Source: Pseudomonas rhodesiae (lineage in GTDB: Bacteria; Pseudomonadota; Gammaproteobacteria; Pseudomonadales; Pseudomonadaceae). Taken from it: 64,000 nt of DNA. Position 1 is the first letter of the stretch, and every line of letters begins with the position of its first letter. The position numbers and the translations under genes were made by a program. The stretch lies in the NCBI RefSeq assembly GCF_007858255.1, contig NZ_VFEU01000001.1:310001-374000 (forward strand), written 5' to 3'. This document shows positions 1 through 8,481 of the stretch, piece by piece. The notes beneath the pieces were generated by a model that saw nothing but the letters and a program-made list of their open reading frames with translations, made no database searches and was not told the DNA's origin.

Positions 1-15
1 GGAAGTGAGGGGGTT

Positions 16-465
16 ATGGCAGTAAAGGCACGGGAACGTTATCGGGTCGACCTGATCGGGCTGCAAGCGGCCTGCGAGGCCAACTATGCGCGGCTGATGC
101 GCTTGCTCCCCGACATGCGCCACGCCCCCGAGGCGCGGCGCATCGGCGTGACCCATGGCGACCAGATGCTCGGCGTACTGGCCCTGGAAGTCATCGTCAA
201 TTGCCCGTACACCACCACCCTGCGCGTGCGCCAGGAACACAGCCTGCCATGGTTGCCGGTACCGCAACTGGAAGTGCAGGTGTACCACGATGCACGCATG
301 GCCGAAGTGATCAGCGCCGAACATGCGCGGCGCTTTCGCAGCATCTATCCTTACCCGAATGTGTTCATGCATCAGCCCGATGAAAAAGCCCAGCTCAATG
401 TGTTCCTTGGTGAATGGCTGAGCCATTGTCTGGCACTGGGGCACGAGTTCGAAGTCGTGCGGTAG
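16..465 (+). CDS. DUF1249 family protein (YqiB-like)
   Basis: Predicted 149-residue cytoplasmic protein of unknown function. It matches the remembered DUF1249/YqiB family in length, in the N-terminal LxxLxxxCExNYxRLxRLLP pattern (residues 14-32), and in position just before cpdA and yqiA, the order seen in many gamma-proteobacteria. The ATG at 16 follows a purine-rich GAGGGGG at 7-13, a good ribosome-binding site. No signal peptide or membrane segment is visible. The preceding gene (nudF in related genomes) lies off the window. Family assignment is fairly firm; the function is not known. Confidence 0.85.
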   Translation: MAVKARERYRVDLIGLQAACEANYARLMRLLPDMRHAPEARRIGVTHGDQMLGVLALEVIVNCPYTTTLRVRQEHSLPWLPVPQLEVQVYHDARMAEVISAEHARRFRSIYPYPNVFMHQPDEKAQLNVFLGEWLSHCLALGHEFEVVR

Positions 466-562
466 ATGTGAACTGCGTCTGCTTCCTTAGGTTTCCTCTT
501 TGTGTCCTGCCCAGCATAATCGCGCCAACCGTCCATTTCTGTGATTGCCTTGGGAGAGCGCC

Positions 563-1378
563 TTGCCGAGCGTATCCACCGTGAGCCCCGACGCTTCGGC
601 GTTGCTGGTGCAACTGTCCGACAGCCACCTGTTTGCCGAGGGCGACGCCACGTTGCTGGGCATGAATACCCGCGAGAGCCTGCAACGGGTGATCGAATTG
701 GTGCGCAAGCAACAGCCGTCTATCGACCTGATGCTGGCCACGGGGGATCTGTCCCAGGACGGTACGCTTGAGTCGTATCAGCAGTTTCGCGCCTTGACCG
801 CGGCCATTGACGCTCCCGCGCGCTGGATCCCCGGTAATCACGACGAACCGCTCCTCATGGCCCAAGCCGCCGAGCACAGTGATTTGCTGGAACCGGTGGT
901 CGATATCGGCCACTGGCGCATTACCCTGCTGGACTCCGCCGTACCTGGCTCCGTACCGGGTTATCTGGAGGACCAGCAGCTGCAATTGCTCGCTCAGTCC
1001 TTGAGCGAGGCGCCGGATCGTCATCACCTGGTGTGCTTCCACCACCATCCGGTGTCGTTCGGCTGCGCATGGATGGAGCCCATCGGCTTGCGCAACCCCG
1101 AGGCCCTGTTTGCCGTGCTGGACCGCTTTCCCCAGGTAAAGGCCGTGCTCTGGGGCCACGTGCACCAGGAGATCGACCGCGAGCGCAATGGCGTGCGCCT
1201 GCTGGCGTCGCCTTCCACCTGCATCCAGTTCGCGCCGGGCAGCGAGGATTTCAAGGTCAGCGAGCAGGCACCGGGCTATCGCTGGTTGCGTTTGCATGCC
1301 GATGGGAGTTTGGAGACCGGGGTGGAGCGGCTCAAAGATTTCGCCTTTACCGTCGATTACGGCAGCAACGGCTATTAA
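563..1378 (+). CDS. cpdA: 3',5'-cyclic-AMP phosphodiesterase CpdA
   Basis: Metallophosphoesterase of the class III cAMP phosphodiesterase family, which hydrolyses cAMP to AMP and so tunes Vfr/CRP signalling. The dinuclear metal-site motifs are all present in order: D-x-H in LSDSHLF (residues 18-24), GD in GDLSQDG (about 61), GNHDE (about 91-95), the HHHP block and GHVH near the C-terminus. A TTG at 545 also opens the frame, but the TTG at 563 is preferred because GGGAGAG at 552-558 sits just before it and it gives the usual family N-terminus. Length 271 residues, normal for CpdA. The neighbours DUF1249 and yqiA agree. Confidence 0.93.
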   Translation: MPSVSTVSPDASALLVQLSDSHLFAEGDATLLGMNTRESLQRVIELVRKQQPSIDLMLATGDLSQDGTLESYQQFRALTAAIDAPARWIPGNHDEPLLMAQAAEHSDLLEPVVDIGHWRITLLDSAVPGSVPGYLEDQQLQLLAQSLSEAPDRHHLVCFHHHPVSFGCAWMEPIGLRNPEALFAVLDRFPQVKAVLWGHVHQEIDRERNGVRLLASPSTCIQFAPGSEDFKVSEQAPGYRWLRLHADGSLETGVERLKDFAFTVDYGSNGY

Positions 1379-1499
1379 AGACCGCAAACACTCCTCATAA
1401 CGGTGGGAGATAGCTTGCGCCCAGTTGGATCATCGGCTGCTCACGCCACCTCGATCCCTGTAAACTGCGCCTTTTTCGCGTAAGCATGGAGAGCCCGGC

Positions 1500-2108
1500 A
1501 TGTCGGCTTCGATCCTGTATATCCACGGTTTCAACAGCGCGCCGGCGTCCAACAAGGCCAGCCAGTTGATAGGTGTCATGGACGCTCTGGGCCTGGCCGA
1601 TCAGTTGCGCGTGCCGGCCCTGCATCACCATCCACGTCAGGCAATTCCTCAATTGGAACAAGCCATTGCCCAGTTGGGGCGGCCGCTGCTGGTCGGCAGC
1701 TCCCTCGGCGGCTACTATGCAACCCATCTTGCCGAGCGCCATGGCCTAAAGGCGCTGCTGGTCAACCCGGCGGTCAGCCCCCATCGGATGTTCGACGGTT
1801 ACCTGGGCACCCAGAAGAACCTCTACACCGATGAAACCTGGGAACTGACCCAGGACCATGTGACGGCGCTGGCCGAGCTGGAAGTGCCGGCTCCCCAGGA
1901 TGCCGCGCGTTATCAAGTGTGGTTGCAGACCGGCGATGAAACACTGGATTATCGCCTCGCCCAGCAGTATTACCGGGCCTGTGCCTTACGCATCCAGGCC
2001 GGTGGCGATCATGGTTACCAGGGGTTTGCCCGGCAACTGCCGGCGCTGCTCAGTTTTGCCGGCATTGGCGCAGATCAGTATCAATCCTTCGATTTCTCGG
2101 CACTGTAA
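1500..2108 (+). CDS. yqiA: YqiA-type alpha/beta-hydrolase (esterase)
   Basis: Predicted 202-residue alpha/beta-hydrolase of the YqiA/UPF0227 esterase family. The N-terminus has the strand-turn ILYIHGFNSAP, and the nucleophile elbow GSSLGG (GSSLGGYYATHLA region, about residues 66-71) carries the catalytic Ser; a late GGDHGY supplies the likely His. ATG at 1500 follows TGGAGAG at 1487-1493. It lies between cpdA and parE, the conserved order cpdA-yqiA-parE. YqiA of E. coli hydrolyses short acyl esters; the natural substrate is unknown. No signal peptide, so it is probably cytoplasmic. Confidence 0.9.
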   Translation: MSASILYIHGFNSAPASNKASQLIGVMDALGLADQLRVPALHHHPRQAIPQLEQAIAQLGRPLLVGSSLGGYYATHLAERHGLKALLVNPAVSPHRMFDGYLGTQKNLYTDETWELTQDHVTALAELEVPAPQDAARYQVWLQTGDETLDYRLAQQYYRACALRIQAGGDHGYQGFARQLPALLSFAGIGADQYQSFDFSAL

Positions 2109-2162
2109 TTGCCTTGCAAACCGCAGGTTACTTTTTAATCGAACGACTCACGATGAGACCCC

Positions 2163-4067
2163 ATGGCCACTCCCAGCGCTAGCTCTTATAACGCCGACGC
2201 CATCGAAGTCCTCTCGGGCCTCGACCCGGTGCGCAAACGCCCCGGCATGTACACCGACACCAGTCGGCCGAACCACCTTGCCCAGGAAGTCATCGACAAC
2301 AGCGTCGACGAAGCCTTGGCTGGGCACGCCAAGTCGGTGCACGTCATTCTTCATGCAGACCATTCCCTGGAAGTGTCCGACGATGGTCGCGGCATGCCCG
2401 TGGACATCCACCCAGAAGAAGGCGTGCCGGGCGTCGAGCTGATCCTTACCAAGCTGCACGCCGGCGGCAAGTTTTCCAACAAGAACTACCAGTTTTCCGG
2501 CGGTTTGCACGGTGTGGGTATTTCCGTGGTCAACGCCTTGTCCACCCTGGTGCGGGTCAAGGTCAAGCGCGATGGCAACGAGTATCAGATGACCTTCGCC
2601 GATGGCTACAAAGCCACCGACCTGGAAGTGATCGGCACCGTTGGCAAGCGCAACACCGGCACCAGCGTGTACTTCGCGCCGGACCCGAAATACTTCGATT
2701 CGCCGAAATTCTCCATCAGCCGCCTCAAGCACGTGCTCAAGGCCAAGGCCGTGTTGTGCCCGGGGCTGCTGGTCACCTTTGAAGACAAAGGCACCGGCGA
2801 GAAGGTCGAGTGGCATTACGAAGACGGCCTGCGTTCCTATTTGGAAGACTCGGTCAGCGACTTCGAACGCCTGCCCAACGAGCCGTTCTGCGGCAGCCTG
2901 GCGGGTAACAAGGAAGCCGTCGACTGGGCTCTGCTGTGGTTGCCCGAAGGCGGCGACAGCGTGCAGGAAAGCTACGTCAACCTGATCCCGACCGCCCAGG
3001 GCGGTACTCACGTCAACGGTCTGCGTCAGGGCTTGCTGGATGCCATGCGCGAATTCTGCGAATACCGCAGCCTGCTGCCGCGCGGCGTGAAGCTGGCGCC
3101 GGAAGACGTGTGGGAGCGCATCGCGTTCGTGCTCTCGATGAAGATGCAGGAGCCGCAGTTCTCCGGGCAGACCAAGGAGCGCCTGTCGTCCCGTGAAGCG
3201 GCGGCGTTTGTCTCCGGGGTGGTCAAGGATGCCTTCAGCCTTTGGCTCAACGAGCATCCGGAACTGGGCCTGGCCCTGGCCGAGCTGGCGATCAACAACG
3301 CCGGGCGTCGCCTCAAGGCCAGCAAGAAAGTCGAGCGCAAGCGCATCACCCAGGGCCCAGCGCTGCCGGGCAAACTGGCCGATTGCGCAGGGCAGGATCC
3401 GATGCGCTCGGAACTGTTCCTGGTCGAAGGTGATTCCGCCGGCGGCTCCGCCAAACAAGCGCGGGACAAGGAATACCAGGCGATCCTGCCGTTGCGTGGC
3501 AAGATCCTTAACACCTGGGAAGTCGATGGCAGCGAAGTCCTGGCCAGCCAGGAAGTGCACAACATCGCCGTGGCGATCGGTGTCGACCCCGGCGCGGCGG
3601 ACATGAGCCAGTTGCGCTACGGCAAGATCTGCATTCTCGCCGACGCCGACTCCGACGGCCTGCACATCGCCACCTTGCTCTGCGCGCTGTTCGTGCAGCA
3701 CTTCCGCCCGCTGGTGGATGCCGGCCACGTCTACGTCGCCATGCCGCCGTTGTACCGGATCGACCTGGGCAAGGAGATCTTCTACGCCCTGGACGAAGCC
3801 GAGCGCGATGGCATCCTCGACCGTCTGGTAGCCGAAAAGAAACGCGGCAAGCCCCAGGTCACCCGATTCAAGGGCCTGGGCGAGATGAACCCGCCGCAAC
3901 TGCGTGAAACCACCATGGACCCGAACACCCGGCGCCTGGTGCAGTTGACCCTGGACGATTTCGCCGCCACCAGTGAAATGATGGACATGCTGCTGGCGAA
4001 GAAGCGCGCCGGGGACCGCAAATCCTGGCTGGAATCCAAGGGCAACCTGGCCGAGGTTCTGGGCTGA
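2163..4067 (+). CDS. parE: DNA topoisomerase IV subunit B
   Basis: ATPase subunit of topoisomerase IV, which decatenates daughter chromosomes together with ParC. Domains in order: GHKL ATPase (DNSVDEALAGH near residue 42, DDGRGMP, the GGLHGVG lid), transducer, then TOPRIM with EGDSAGGSA (about residue 421) and the metal-binding DADSDG (about 495), and the RFKGLGEMNP C-terminal block. At 634 residues it has ParE rather than GyrB length, lacking the GyrB insert. The stop overlaps the start of the next gene by one base (TGATG). ParC follows about 1 kb downstream, separated by one exported protein gene. Confidence 0.97.
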   Translation: MATPSASSYNADAIEVLSGLDPVRKRPGMYTDTSRPNHLAQEVIDNSVDEALAGHAKSVHVILHADHSLEVSDDGRGMPVDIHPEEGVPGVELILTKLHAGGKFSNKNYQFSGGLHGVGISVVNALSTLVRVKVKRDGNEYQMTFADGYKATDLEVIGTVGKRNTGTSVYFAPDPKYFDSPKFSISRLKHVLKAKAVLCPGLLVTFEDKGTGEKVEWHYEDGLRSYLEDSVSDFERLPNEPFCGSLAGNKEAVDWALLWLPEGGDSVQESYVNLIPTAQGGTHVNGLRQGLLDAMREFCEYRSLLPRGVKLAPEDVWERIAFVLSMKMQEPQFSGQTKERLSSREAAAFVSGVVKDAFSLWLNEHPELGLALAELAINNAGRRLKASKKVERKRITQGPALPGKLADCAGQDPMRSELFLVEGDSAGGSAKQARDKEYQAILPLRGKILNTWEVDGSEVLASQEVHNIAVAIGVDPGAADMSQLRYGKICILADADSDGLHIATLLCALFVQHFRPLVDAGHVYVAMPPLYRIDLGKEIFYALDEAERDGILDRLVAEKKRGKPQVTRFKGLGEMNPPQLRETTMDPNTRRLVQLTLDDFAATSEMMDMLLAKKRAGDRKSWLESKGNLAEVLG

Positions 4068-5062
4068 TGCGCACAGGCTTCGCCCTGGCGATCCTGATGT
4101 TGAGCGGGCTGGCAGCGACCACCGTCGCCGCCGCGCCCGTGGTGGAACTCAAACTCGTGTCCGAACACCCGGTGGACGGCATGCGCGGCGGCAACCTGTC
4201 GGGGCTGGCGCAGTGCGGTAACGAACTGTTTACGGTGTCCGATCGTGATGACGATCAGATCTATCGCCTGGATACCAGTGCGCCCACTTGGCAGGCCGAC
4301 GCGGTAAAGATCGAGGTGCCGCCGGTGCCGGACTCCGGCTTGCCCTGGGGGCTGCGCTCGCGTACCAAGGCCGCTTCGTTCATTCGCGGCGGTGACCTGG
4401 ACTTTGAAGGCATCAGCTGTGATGGCATGGGTAATCAGTACATTGTCAGCGAAGCCCATGCCGCGGTGCTGAAGGTGCCAGTGAGCGGCGCGCCGCAATG
4501 GCTGAAAATCGCCCCGAGCATGGTGCGAGAGGCCCGCGCCAGCGGCATGTTGCTGCACTTCAACGCATTGTTTGAAGGATTGGCGATCAACCCGGAAGGC
4601 AACCAGCTCTGGCTGGCGGCCGAGCGCGAGCGGCGCGGGCTGATCTCCATCAAGCGTGCGCAAAGCCTCTGGGATTGCGATGGCCCGTGCGTACTGCTGA
4701 GCGAGGCCGGCCAGGAAGTGCAGCCGGCCAAGTTCACCGATGCCAAGGCGGTGTCCAAGGATTTTTCCGACCTGGCGCTGTACAACGGCAAATTGTTTAC
4801 CCTGGAGCGTAATGCGTTCCAGATTTGCCGGCGCGATGCGGTCACGGCCAAGGTCGAGCTGTGCTGGTCGTTCGCCGACGAAACCCTGACCCCCGAACGC
4901 CGCTACGCCCAGCCCTATGGCTTGGCCGAGGCGCTGGTCATTGACGAAAGCGGGGCCTGGCTGGGTATCGACAACAATTTCGGCCCCCGGGCCGATGGTG
5001 AAAAACGCCCCATGGTCTATCGTTTCGCCGCCCCGGCCGGCGGCTGGAGCGCCCAGCCATGA
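4067..5062 (+). CDS. Exported esterase-like / phytase-like beta-propeller protein
   Basis: Predicted 331-residue secreted protein with a cleavable signal peptide (residues 1 to about 23, hydrophobic core ALAILMLSGLAATTVAAA). The mature part looks like the 'esterase-like activity of phytase' family, a beta-propeller-like fold: GNLSGLAQC, VSDRDDDQIYRL, DLDFEGISC, FEGLAINPEG, DLALYNGKLFTLERN and GIDNNFGPR motifs. Its ATG overlaps the parE stop (TGATG), so translation is probably coupled. The substrate is unknown; the family name does not prove phytase or esterase activity. Sitting between parE and parC seems to be a conserved Pseudomonas arrangement (PA4966 in PAO1, from memory). Confidence 0.8.
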   Translation: MRTGFALAILMLSGLAATTVAAAPVVELKLVSEHPVDGMRGGNLSGLAQCGNELFTVSDRDDDQIYRLDTSAPTWQADAVKIEVPPVPDSGLPWGLRSRTKAASFIRGGDLDFEGISCDGMGNQYIVSEAHAAVLKVPVSGAPQWLKIAPSMVREARASGMLLHFNALFEGLAINPEGNQLWLAAERERRGLISIKRAQSLWDCDGPCVLLSEAGQEVQPAKFTDAKAVSKDFSDLALYNGKLFTLERNAFQICRRDAVTAKVELCWSFADETLTPERRYAQPYGLAEALVIDESGAWLGIDNNFGPRADGEKRPMVYRFAAPAGGWSAQP

Positions 5063-5087
5063 ATCGGCCCCTTTTTGAATCGAATCA

Positions 5088-5110
5088 GCGCAGCGGCCGT
5101 TCCGCTGCGC
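5088..5110 (+). terminator. Hairpin before parC (possible attenuator)
   Basis: A perfect 9-bp stem (GCGCAGCGG at 5088-5096 with CCGCTGCGC at 5102-5110, 5-base loop) lies in the 73-base gap between the phytase-like gene and parC. There is no downstream U-tract, so it is more likely a weak terminator, attenuator or mRNA-end stabiliser than a full intrinsic terminator. Confidence 0.4.
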
Positions 5111-5135
5111 CTTACCCACTATTGATGAGGCCCGC

Positions 5136-7400
5136 ATGAGTGACATCCTCGCAGACAGCTTAGATGGCGTAGAACGCCGGTCGCTGGCTGACTTCACCGA
5201 AAATGCCTACCTCAACTACTCCATGTACGTGATCATGGACCGTGCCTTGCCGCATATCGGCGACGGCCTGAAGCCTGTGCAACGGCGCATCATCTACGCG
5301 ATGAGTGAGTTGGGCCTGGATGCCGACTCCAAGCACAAGAAGTCGGCGCGTACCGTCGGTGACGTGCTCGGTAAGTTCCACCCCCACGGCGACTCGGCTT
5401 GCTACGAAGCCATGGTGCTGATGGCGCAGCCGTTCAGCTATCGCTACACACTGGTAGACGGCCAGGGTAACTGGGGTGCGCCGGACGATCCCAAGTCCTT
5501 TGCCGCCATGCGTTACACCGAAGCCCGCCTGTCGCGTTACTCCGAAGTGCTGCTCAGCGAGCTGGGCCAGGGCACGGCGGATTGGGGGCCGAACTTCGAC
5601 GGCACCCTCGACGAACCCCTGGTGTTGCCGGCACGTTTGCCGAATATCCTGCTCAATGGCACCACCGGTATTGCGGTGGGCATGGCCACTGACGTGCCTC
5701 CGCACAACCTGCGCGAAGTGGCCACCGCCTGCGTGCGCCTGCTGGATGAGCCGAAGGCCACCGTGGAGCAGCTCTGCGAGCATATCCAGGGGCCGGACTA
5801 CCCGACCGAAGCGGAAATCATCACGCCGCGCGCCGATCTGCTGAAAATGTACGAAACCGGCAAGGGCTCGGTGCGTATGCGCGCCGTGTACCACGTCGAG
5901 GATGGCGACATTATCGTCACCGCGCTGCCGCACCAGGTGTCCGGCGCCAAGGTGCTGGAGCAGATCGCCGCGCTGATGCAGGCCAAACCGTCGAAACTGC
6001 CGCAGGTCGCCGACTTGCGTGACGAGTCCGACCATGAAAACCCGTGCCGCATCGTGATTATCCCGACCAATAGCCGGGTCGATCATGAAGTGCTGATGCA
6101 GCACTTGTTTGCCAGCACCGATCTGGAGTCCAGCTACCGGGTCAACGTCAACATCATTGGTCTGGACGGCAAGCCGCAGTTGAAGAACCTGCGCAACCTG
6201 CTGGTGGAGTGGCTGGAGTTCCGGATACAAACCGTTCGGCGCCGCCTGCAGTTCCGTCTGGACAAGGTCGAGCGCCGTCTGCATCTGTTGGACGGTTTGT
6301 TGATCGCTTACCTCAACCTGGATGAAGTGATTCATATCATCCGCACCGCCGAGCATCCGAAGGCCGAACTGATCGCCCGTTTCGAGCTGAGCGAGATTCA
6401 GGCGGACTACATCCTCGACACCCGCCTGCGTCAGTTGGCGCGTCTGGAAGAGATGAAGTTGCGTGATGAACAGGATGCCTTGCTCAAGGAACAAGCCAAA
6501 CTGCAAGCCCTGCTGGGTAGCGAAGCCAAGCTGAAAAAGCTGGTGCGTAGCGAACTGATCAAAGACGCCGAAACTTACGGCGATGACCGCCGCTCGCCCA
6601 TCGTCGAGCGCGCCGAAGCGAAAGCTCTGACAGAAACCGAGCTACTGCCCAACGAGAAAATTACCGTCGTTCTGTCGGAAAAGGGTTGGGTTCGCTCCGC
6701 CAAAGGGCATGATATTGACGCCACTGGCCTGTCGTACAAGGCCGGTGACGGGTTCAAGACCGCAGCTGCTGGGCGTTCCAACCAGTTTGCGGTGTTTATC
6801 GACTCCACCGGGCGCAGTTACTCGGTGCCGGCCCATACCTTGCCGTCGGCACGGGGGCAGGGCGAGCCGCTGACCGGGCGTCTGACACCGCCACCGGGGG
6901 CAAATTTCGAGTGTGTGCTGCTACCGGACGATGACGCGCTGTACGTGATTGCGTCCGATGCGGGATATGGCTTCGTGGTCAAGGGGGAAGACCTTCAAGC
7001 CAAGAACAAGGCGGGCAAGGCGCTGTTGAGTCTGCCCAACAACGCCAAAGTGATCCTGCCGCGGCCGGTTCACGACCGTGAGAACAACTGGCTGGCGTCG
7101 GTCACTACCGAAGGGCGTCTGCTGGTGTTCAAGATCAGCGACCTGCCGCAATTGGGCAAAGGCAAAGGCAACAAGATTATTGGAATCCCCGGGGAGCGGG
7201 TGGCCAGTCGCGAAGAGTACGTGACCGACATCGCCGTGATTCCGGAAGGTGCAACCCTGGTGCTCCAGGCAGGTAAGCGCACCTTGTCGCTGCGCCCTGA
7301 CGACCTTGAGCACTACAAGGGCGAGCGTGGCCGCCGGGGTAATAAATTGCCTCGTGGCTTCCAGCGGGTGGATGCTTTGTTGGTTGAAACGCCCGTTTAA
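5136..7400 (+). CDS. parC: DNA topoisomerase IV subunit A
   Basis: DNA-cleaving subunit of topoisomerase IV. The breakage-reunion domain carries the catalytic tyrosine in [11 protein letters not shown] (Tyr127), the quinolone-determining region [12 protein letters not shown], a long coiled region (residues about 370-460), and a C-terminal domain of degenerate gyrase-A-like blades. Length 754 residues, normal for Pseudomonas ParC. Ser87 and Glu91, the positions changed in quinolone-resistant isolates, are wild type here. ATG at 5136 follows GATGAGG at 5124-5130. Confidence 0.97.
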   Translation: MSDILADSLDGVERRSLADFTENAYLNYSMYVIMDRALPHIGDGLKPVQRRIIYAMSELGLDADSKHKKSARTVGDVLGKFHPHGDSACYEAMVLMAQPFSYRYTLVDGQGNWGAPDDPKSFAAMRYTEARLSRYSEVLLSELGQGTADWGPNFDGTLDEPLVLPARLPNILLNGTTGIAVGMATDVPPHNLREVATACVRLLDEPKATVEQLCEHIQGPDYPTEAEIITPRADLLKMYETGKGSVRMRAVYHVEDGDIIVTALPHQVSGAKVLEQIAALMQAKPSKLPQVADLRDESDHENPCRIVIIPTNSRVDHEVLMQHLFASTDLESSYRVNVNIIGLDGKPQLKNLRNLLVEWLEFRIQTVRRRLQFRLDKVERRLHLLDGLLIAYLNLDEVIHIIRTAEHPKAELIARFELSEIQADYILDTRLRQLARLEEMKLRDEQDALLKEQAKLQALLGSEAKLKKLVRSELIKDAETYGDDRRSPIVERAEAKALTETELLPNEKITVVLSEKGWVRSAKGHDIDATGLSYKAGDGFKTAAAGRSNQFAVFIDSTGRSYSVPAHTLPSARGQGEPLTGRLTPPPGANFECVLLPDDDALYVIASDAGYGFVVKGEDLQAKNKAGKALLSLPNNAKVILPRPVHDRENNWLASVTTEGRLLVFKISDLPQLGKGKGNKIIGIPGERVASREEYVTDIAVIPEGATLVLQAGKRTLSLRPDDLEHYKGERGRRGNKLPRGFQRVDALLVETPV

Positions 7401-7416
7401 GGCGTTTTAGAGCCCT

Positions 7417-7444
7417 CGATCTACGATTTAACCCGTAGATCGAC
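7417..7444 (+). terminator. Inverted repeat after parC
   Basis: Perfect 10-bp inverted repeat TCGATCTACG / CGTAGATCGA with an 8-base loop, 16 bases past the parC stop. There is no clear U-run behind it, so strength as an intrinsic terminator is doubtful. Confidence 0.45.
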
Positions 7445-7574
7445 GCTTTGGCGCTGGAGTCATGGCGCATATTCACGGATGATATGGCCTCTTCAGCGCC
7501 GGCGTGGCCGAGCGTGTACAGGTTATTTTTTAGTATTACATTGTGGTTCGCCTTGTGGCAGCCACCTGGATGGG

Positions 7575-8288
7575 ATGATGACTGCTCCACGCCTTCCTTT
7601 TATTTTTATGCTCGCTGGCCTTTTGGGGCTGGCGGGTTGCAGCACACATCAACCGGTGTCGCTGTACCAGCTGGACAGCGGAAGTCCGGCTCAGCCAGCT
7701 CAAACCGCCGGCATGGCGGTGTTGCTGGGGCCGGTAATCGTCGCCGACTACCTGCAACGCGAGACCCTGCTGCAACGTCAGAACGACGGCAGCCTGCAAG
7801 GTTCCACCGATGGTCGTTGGGCGGGCAGTTTATCGTCCGACATCAACCAGCTGATGCTGCGCCAGGTGGCCGGTCAGTTGGACAGCCAGCGTGTGGTCCT
7901 CGCCCCCGCGCCTGCCGGCTTTACGCCGGACGTGCAGGTGCTGTTGACCATCACCCGATTGGACTCGGGTGCTTCGCAACCGGCAATTCTCGATGCGCAG
8001 TGGCGCTTGATCGATCGCCGTGGCCAGGTGCGTGACAACCGCATCGTGCACTTGCAGGAACAGCACACCGGCACCACCGCGTCCCAGGTCCAGGCCCAGG
8101 GCGTGCTGTTGCAGCATTTGGCGCAGCAACTGTCGGTGGCGCTCAAGCCATTGGCCAACCAGCCACCGATTGCCGCCGAGGCCCCGCGCAAACAAGCGCC
8201 GGCCCAGGCCAAGCCGGTTGCTCCGGAAAAGCCCAAGATGCCGATGGCCACGCCGATTCGTACCGATATGGAAGTGTTCCGGTTTTGA
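7575..8288 (+). CDS. PqiC-family outer-membrane lipoprotein
   Basis: Predicted lipoprotein of 237 residues. The N-terminus has a hydrophobic stretch ending in the lipobox LAGC, with Cys22 as lipidation site. The rest looks like the PqiC / ABC-transport-auxiliary lipoprotein family (YLQRETLLQR, AGSLSSDINQLMLRQVAGQL, an interior VLLTITRLDS strand, WRLIDRRGQV). In E. coli PqiC works with the MCE protein PqiB in envelope lipid handling, but no pqiA/pqiB gene is next to this one, so the partner is elsewhere or different. An upstream start at 7479 is open, but ATG 7575/7578 gives the normal short signal peptide. The C-terminus is Pro/Lys/Ala-rich. Confidence 0.75.
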   Translation: MMTAPRLPFIFMLAGLLGLAGCSTHQPVSLYQLDSGSPAQPAQTAGMAVLLGPVIVADYLQRETLLQRQNDGSLQGSTDGRWAGSLSSDINQLMLRQVAGQLDSQRVVLAPAPAGFTPDVQVLLTITRLDSGASQPAILDAQWRLIDRRGQVRDNRIVHLQEQHTGTTASQVQAQGVLLQHLAQQLSVALKPLANQPPIAAEAPRKQAPAQAKPVAPEKPKMPMATPIRTDMEVFRF

Positions 8289-8305
8289 TCTGAATGCCAC
8301 CCAAA

Positions 8306-8337
8306 CAAAAGGCCCGCTGATTCAGCGGGCCTTTTGT
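8306..8337 (+). terminator. Intrinsic terminator after the PqiC-like gene
   Basis: GGCCCGCTGATTCAGCGGGCC hairpin body (A-rich left flank, CTTTTGTTT right flank). The A/T symmetry means it could also act on the opposite strand. Confidence 0.85.
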
Positions 8338-8374
8338 TTGCGTGCGATTTACTTGAAGTTTATAGGGATCCAAA

Positions 8375-8463
8375 TGTGGGAGAGGGCTTGCCCCCGATAG
8401 CAGTGGGTCAGTCAGCCCAGCTGTCACTGACACATCGCCATCGGGGGCAATCCCCCTCCCACA
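8375..8463. repeat. REPIN (REP doublet, inward type)
   Basis: Two REP arms in inverted orientation, left TGTGGGAGAGGGCTTGCCCC... at 8375-8400 and right ...CATCGGGGGCAATCCCCCTC... ending 8463, separated by about 38 bases that can partly pair. Total 89 bp, exactly the length of the copy at 11385-11473. Each arm holds the GGGGGC-TT-GCCCCC mini-palindrome typical of P. fluorescens-group REPs. Confidence 0.9.
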
Positions 8464-8481
8464 CTGATTTTGCGGTTTGCT

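Noticed and set aside
2148..3899. 583-codon minus-strand frame
   Set aside because: Antisense to parE; low-complexity His/Gln/Val-rich translation typical of GC-rich shadows.
5388..5411. Quinolone-resistance change in parC
   Set aside because: Ser87 and Glu91 are both wild type, so no resistance mutation is visible.
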